Position numbers and translations under genes: made by a program
The notes under the pieces: generated by a model
The model's database searches: none
What the model saw: the letters and a program-made list of their open reading frames with translations, nothing else
What the model was told of the DNA's origin: nothing
Source: Physocladia obscura
Lineage: Eukaryota > Chytridiomycota > Chytridiomycetes > Chytridiales > Chytriomycetaceae
Assembly: GCA_027596945.1 (NCBI GenBank)
Contig: JADGJH010001413.1
Location: forward strand, 1 to 10,123
Length of the DNA stretch: 10,123 bases
Reading direction: 5' to 3'
In this document: one piece after another, positions 6,193 to 10,123 of the stretch
Position numbering within the stretch: the stretch's first letter is position 1
Layout: the number at the start of each line of letters is the position of its first letter

Positions 6193-8303
6193 ATGCCAAA
6201 AGACAAGTATCGACAAACCGACGAACACCACGATTCCATGAGTCCCGGATCAGGTCTAGCAGGAACAAACGGTGGTGGAGTTAGCAAGTCGCGCGCTGGA
6301 CGAAAACCAAAGGTGCGGAACGTCTTTCCGGCTCATCTCCGGTTTTCCACTTGAATAAGCGGCGATTCAGCCCCTGAAATGATTTCAAACATTCAACTTA
6401 GCCATGGAAAATAAATAGGATACACTTCCGTCAAACTCGAGGGATCTCAAGAATCTTCAGGCGCAGAGGTGCGGCCGTGTGTGTGTGTGTGTGTGTTTGT
6501 TTGTGCGTGAGCTTAGGTTTAGACGTTGTGCTAAAAATACATTATAACCAATTGGTGCTGGTTTTTTCAGAGCGTTTCGCGAACGCAAGCAAGCATATAT
6601 CAAGTCACTGGAAGATGAAGTCTCGGACCTTCGAGCGCGACTAAATCTGCCACAATCCGATGTTAAACAGCCGCTTCGCGATACTCATTCTCCTGAACCA
6701 TCGTCAACACCTGTAACCATTGAATCAGCCACGTCGCAGCAAATACAAAAACATTCAGAGCGATCAATGTTTATGGATCAATCGATGTTGATTGAATCTC
6801 TCAACAGTCGTATACTCGCGCTTGAGGCGGAAAATTCAATGATGCGTCAGAGCAGTGTGGCTGTGGATTTCAAATCGTCTTTTCCTGGAAATGGCGTTGG
6901 ATTTGCAACATCGAGCGAATGCGTGAGTTGTTCTGTGGAGAAAATGAAAAGCTTGCTGTGTATGGGCCAAATTAAGACACTTGAAGGTTTGATTATTTTT
7001 TTTAGATTAACTCTTATCTTGTTGATTCCAAATCGGCTTACTAAGATGGAAAAAAAATTAACATAAAAAACAGGCAAAGTTGCGGAACTTCAAGTTGAAT
7101 GTCAAAGTCTCCAATTAATTGTGGGCAGTGCGAACGTCTGGAATAATACCTTGATTAATGATATAGTTATGCTTGACAGCGCGGTTCAAAATTCCAGCGC
7201 GAATCTGTTAAATATTGCAAGCGATCAAAATCGCGCTCGAGCGTCGTCTTCGGAAAGTCCATCTGATATATCGAGTCCATGGCTTGGTTTTGGTAACGGA
7301 AATGCCTCAACAGTGGCAGGAACAGGAGCAAAAGGAGTAGAATCTCATGCTATTGGTGTTTTATCAGCAACTCAATTGTACGGACCACCTGAAATTGATT
7401 TTGCGAAAATTGCGTTACATAATTTGCCGTCTTTGAAGAATTCAAAATATGTTGACCAATTTTTCGATACCTTTGCGGTTTGACTATTAATGTAATTTTT
7501 TTATGAAATAATTATCTTCTTCAAAAATCAGGCTCAGTCAAATGCATCTGATCAAACCACAATAAGAAAGCTCTTGCTTAAAGCGATTAGCATACGAAGT
7601 AAAATGTTGAACAAATGCAATGTGATGGATCGGCAGAAGGTTTTTTATTTTGACTTTGATTATTGGTATTGTCCTAATAAAATAAGTGTAGGTTCTAGAA
7701 ATTATTGGAATCTTTTATGAACGCAACAAACAACATGCACAGCATCGCGATAAGATGGTTAACGAAATCTTGCCAAAACCGAGACGGCTGTCAAAAATCG
7801 ATAATTTACCAACAGAAATATCGCATCAATTGAATAGATTCAAAGATGCTGCTTTGGCGATTCCATCTTTGAAAGGCTCGTCTTGCATTTTAGACGAATT
7901 GGGAGGAATATTTTCGTCGGTTTGTCTGACCCTAAAAGAGAGGGAAATAAAAAGGATCAATACTTTTATTAATCTTTTGTATATCAGTGTGACTGGAGCA
8001 GCAAAGAAGTCCGGGAAGAAAAATTACTTCAAATGGTTCAAATATTCCGAAGACTTGGAAAACTTTGTGATGGATGTCCTGAAGACAGAATGAAGGTTTG
8101 TTGCGATTATTACATGTATGCATATATATTTTTGTTTTTATATTCTTGGTGCATACCAGTTGACTTGGGCTATTGAAGTTTTTCGGGGAGGTCGCAAATG
8201 GTTTTTCGTAAGTATTCAACATATTTTCGTTTTTTTTTTACATGGATTCTAATGGCTCATTTTTTAACAGCAAGATAATGATAGCGACTCTGAACAAGAA
8301 TAA
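6193..8303 (+). CDS. bZIP transcription factor, Yap/Pap1-like, paralogue 3, with duplicated C-terminal domain
   Basis: A predicted nuclear, probably DNA-binding bZIP protein of 504 aa, the only one of the three with an intact basic region. Exons: 6193-6312, 6419-6468, 6571-6986, 7074-7477, 7532-7639, 7692-7919, 7988-8095, 8160-8207, 8271-8303. All introns are GT...AG (52-106 bp) and all junctions keep one frame. GRKPK (36-40) leads through a 50-nt exon into NLQAQRAFRERK (52-63), with N52 and R60 as the canonical Asn and Arg. The first zipper is short (L70, L77) and ends at P84. A 45-residue linker precedes a second coiled block (129-149) with ALEAEN. Cys174, Cys177 and Cys187 could be redox-sensitive, though they do not match the Yap1 cysteine domains I know. 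Two copies of the C-terminal domain follow (about 304-380 and 415-494), then an acidic tail, DNDSDSEQE. The junctions between exons 6, 7, 8 and 9 replace a longer read-through frame that stops at 8093. Confidence 0.87.
6313..6418 (+). other. Gene 3 intron 1 (GTGCGG donor, weak acceptor)
   Basis: This 106-bp intron ends aaatag with a purine-rich 3' end, unlike the other introns. The acceptor was chosen because it makes GRKPK-DTLPSNSRDLKNLQAQ align without gaps to the conserved Yap-type stretch before the basic region, and because an in-frame TAG lies immediately upstream. A competing acceptor lies at 6459-6460. Confidence 0.7.
6469..6570 (+). other. Gene 3 intron 2 (second GTGCGG donor, contains GT repeat)
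   Basis: This 102-bp phase-2 intron starts gtgcgg, the same six bases as intron 1, and ends ggttttttcag. It interrupts the codon for R57 in the basic region. The (GT)10 tract begins eight bases after the donor. Confidence 0.8.
6477..6496 (+). repeat. (GT)10 microsatellite in gene 3 intron 2
   Basis: Ten GT units are followed by imperfect gtttgtttgtgcgtg. It lies just inside the donor of intron 2. Length variation here is likely among strains and could affect splicing of the 50-nt exon. Confidence 0.95.
7232..7604 (+). other. C-terminal domain, copy 1 of gene 3 (core 7398-7639 plus start of next exon)
   Basis: Copy 1 runs from about residue 304 to 380. It has IALHNLPSL in exon 4, an intron 14 residues after that Leu, a 36-codon exon 5 with KMLNKC and ending VMDRQK, then an intron, then VLEIIGIFYERN in exon 6. 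The genomic core is better described as 7398-7727; the listed span only partly covers it because introns intervene. I do not recognise the domain as a named family. Confidence 0.4.
7824..8207 (+). other. C-terminal domain, copy 2 of gene 3
   Basis: Copy 2 spans about residues 415-494. It has FKDAALAIPSL at the end of exon 6, an intron 16 residues after that Leu, a 36-codon exon 7 with RRLGKLC and ending PEDRMK, a phase-0 intron, then LTWAIEVFRGG in exon 8. The landmarks follow the same order, and both introns sit in matching places relative to copy 1. Confidence 0.75.
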
Positions 8304-9078
8304 TTGCCACCCAAAACATATCTCTTCCTGAAAACAAAAACAAAACGAACTTAATTTTATTTCTTCTTTTTGGTATTGTTGATTCAGTTGAAATTACGTG
8401 ATTGGGATAAACACAAATTATATTCAGCATATTTTGAAATTTTCATTATTCCAACCAATCGTTCAACGAAAGCGTTTTTGCAGAACAAGAGTATACGGAG
8501 ATGTTACTGACACCTCAAACGTCTATTTTACTGAGAAAAGGGAGGACATGGGGAAGCAACAACCCTAGCAGTGAGTTGGAAAGGATAATGAAAAAAAAAA
8601 GAGCGCCACAATCTCATTAGGTCTAATAAATCTAAACTTTGGGTTTTAGTATTGGTTTACTCCCTTCAAATTGTCCCAGAATCTCTGTCATTTACCAACA
8701 ACTGGTCATTTAATCCATTCTATGTAATTTTCCCTTCGTCATCACTCCTTTTCATTTTTGATTTACTCTTTTCTTATCATTTTGTTGAGATTTTGAACGG
8801 AGTTGTTTTTGGGCATTTATAAAAATGGATTTTTAAATTATTTTTTTTCTTTTTCTAGGACGCATTCATTCTGAGAACTGCTGTTCATTTTTATTATAAT
8901 CTTTGAAAATAAATTCATCCAACTAAAAAACGTCCCCAAGCCCATTATATCAATCCAACCTTTGCTGCCCAGCTATCTGACTGTACGTTTGTCCAAGCTT
9001 GCAATCCATCAACAAACACCACTGTCCACCATTATAAACTATATGAAAAAATATAGAAAATAAAATAAAAACGCAGAA
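8304..9078. other. Gene 3 downstream region, no firm gene
   Basis: AT-rich with one richer patch (about 8460-8610) described separately as a finding. The AATAAA at 8625-8630 could end the gene 3 transcript, in which case the patch would be 3' untranslated sequence. After 8640 I see only T-rich and A-rich noncoding DNA. Confidence 0.45.
8625..8630 (+). terminator. AATAAA polyadenylation-like signal after bZIP gene 3
   Basis: A canonical hexamer about 320 bases past the gene 3 stop, in gtctaataaatct. No closer AATAAA was seen between 8304 and 8624. Confidence 0.3.
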
Positions 9079-10044
9079 TCAGCAGAAATTCACTGGATAT
9101 GGACATCCTAGACAATCAACTTTAGCAATGGTATTTTCCAGTGCCAGGGGCATTTTCAAGTAGATCTGGCCATCAAGATACCTTGTTATTAATATTGTTG
9201 CACTATAGGACACTGGCATTAATGGCAGGGTACAAAGACGGACATCAAGCTCCAGACCTGCCACTATGGTCGCAACTTATGGATTTGCTTGTGTTGCACT
9301 GATTTGGGTGCCCAAGGAAGGTCCTTGCTGTTTTTTGCCATGTCATCAACTTTGAAATGCTATGGTAATTTTTGGAAAGTTCTTTTAATTTTATTATACA
9401 CCTAGTTCGAATATTATAAAATTAAAAAGTGAATTGCATACATCAATGATCCAATTAAAATTCAAGCTAATGTGTTAAAAGTTGCCTATCAGCAAAATTC
9501 AAAAACTTGATTTCACCTTCATTTCATGTTCATATTCAGGAAGAATTTGCCATAGCAGTATACATTTTTATTCTAGTTACTAAACCCAATTGTCACTTCC
9601 AGCAGCATAGTCAAAATACAGGCTATTGATAACCCACAAACCAAAATCAGAATCAGAATCAGAATGGATGGAAAAATACAACAGTATTCCTGTTTGGCTG
9701 CAGTGATTCGTTCAGAACTCAGAATGATAAGAGTGTTAAAATAACTATACAAATCCAATGATAACAAGAATTCAACCATTTTTTTTCTCGAAGCACAAAA
9801 CAGCTCCAAAACAACAAAAAACAAAAAAGCAAAAACAACTCAAACCTAATACTAAACAACTGCAGAAATGACCCACAGACACAAACACACTCAAAACACA
9901 TCATATATCTATCCTTTCCATTATCTTCCTCACATTCTTTCACATGCTATATATTTCCCTGGCCTCATTCAGACCCAAGTTTGATATCATCAGGAACCTA
10001 AGAAATATGACAAACATTTCAACTTATTAGTGTTCTTGTAAACA
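9079..10044. other. Right flank without a supportable gene
   Basis: A minus-strand open frame at 9079-9264 (61 codons, GTG start) contains plausible residue runs such as LDGQIYLKMPLALENT, but it has no ATG at its start, no recognised family and stops on both sides, so I do not call it a gene. The remainder is AT-rich, with an A/C-rich tract near 9805-9850 whose complement produces spurious hydrophobic frames. Confidence 0.4.
9645..9665 (+). repeat. (AATCAG)3.5 hexamer tandem repeat
   Basis: Three full AATCAG units plus a half unit, perfect, in noncoding DNA. Confidence 0.9.
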
Positions 10045-10052
10045 ACAAAATA

Positions 10053-10123
<71 letters not shown>
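10053..10123. repeat. (AAT)n microsatellite at right edge
   Basis: About 23 to 24 perfect AAT units run to the last base. It is probably longer in the genome, with the assembly ending inside it. Confidence 0.97.

Noticed and set aside
6847..7077. Minus-strand open frame opposite gene 3 exon 3 and intron 3
   Set aside because: It is antisense to a well-supported exon and shows no protein-like composition or family match.
7755..8093. A single continuous exon ending at the TGA at 8091-8093 as the C-terminus of gene 3
   Set aside because: An internal GT...AG intron (7920-7987) plus two further introns gives a tail whose 36-codon exon and motifs match the first domain copy. The read-through version loses that match after residue 442.
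7932..8222. Minus-strand 96-codon open frame
   Set aside because: It is antisense to exons 7 and 8 of gene 3 and crosses their introns; a chance frame.
8390..8397. ttacgtga, close to the Pap1/Yap palindrome TTACGTAA, as an autoregulatory site
   Set aside because: It is one imperfect 8-mer located downstream of gene 3, not in a promoter. TTACTAA-like half-matches also occur at several unrelated places, as expected in AT-rich DNA.
9573..9943. Overlapping minus-strand frames rich in Leu, Phe and Cys resembling membrane proteins
   Set aside because: They come from an A/C-rich tract whose complement codes for Phe, Leu and Cys. The two frames overlap, and neither has support.
1..10123. tRNA, rRNA, snRNA genes or CRISPR arrays
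   Set aside because: No cloverleaf with a conserved T-loop, no rRNA or spliceosomal RNA core motifs and no regularly spaced repeats were seen on either strand. A tRNAscan-SE and Infernal run would be decisive.

Overview
The window looks like nuclear DNA of an early-diverging fungus, most likely a chytrid. The evidence is an AT-rich background, short spliceosomal introns (mostly 52-106 bp, GT...AG) and three bZIP genes with the fungal Yap/Pap1-type basic region (family signature NxxAQxxFR). The phylum is an inference and I cannot test it here. The first bases are (AAT)4 and the last 71 bases are (AAT)n, so this may be a whole contig that broke in microsatellites at both ends.

Layout. At 12-529 is the 5' part of bZIP gene 1, with damaged 3' remnants at 642-987. 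The stretch from about 990 to 4440 is a gene-poor graveyard. It holds a decayed Tc1/mariner-type (DDE_3) transposase relic (1499-2044), a protein-like minus-strand patch (about 2325-2530), a 213-bp inverted-repeat element (2687-2899), a broken Myb/SANT-like gene (3401-4334) and a 2x ~52-bp tandem duplication over that gene's stop codon (4298-4401). bZIP gene 2 (4707-5878, 3 exons, 337 aa) and bZIP gene 3 (6193-8303, 9 exons, 504 aa) follow head to tail. From 8304 to the end I see no convincing gene.

Main result. The three bZIP genes are paralogues on one strand. Gene 3 keeps the near-invariant basic-region asparagine (N52). Gene 2 has valine there (V60) and gene 1 leucine (L46). All three keep the invariant arginine eight residues later and a second coiled block of type LExEN. 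Downstream they share an unfamiliar C-terminal domain of about 75-80 residues (an xPSL motif, then K-x3-KC, then D-x2-K and a hydrophobic helix). Gene 3 carries this domain twice. Both copies are split by introns at the same two places, with a 36-codon middle exon in each, which points to an intragenic tandem duplication of exons plus introns. In gene 3 the exon holding the asparagine is only 50 nt long, and a competing in-frame acceptor would remove that residue. Exon models were built by hand from frame, splice signals and paralogue alignment. No database search was run.
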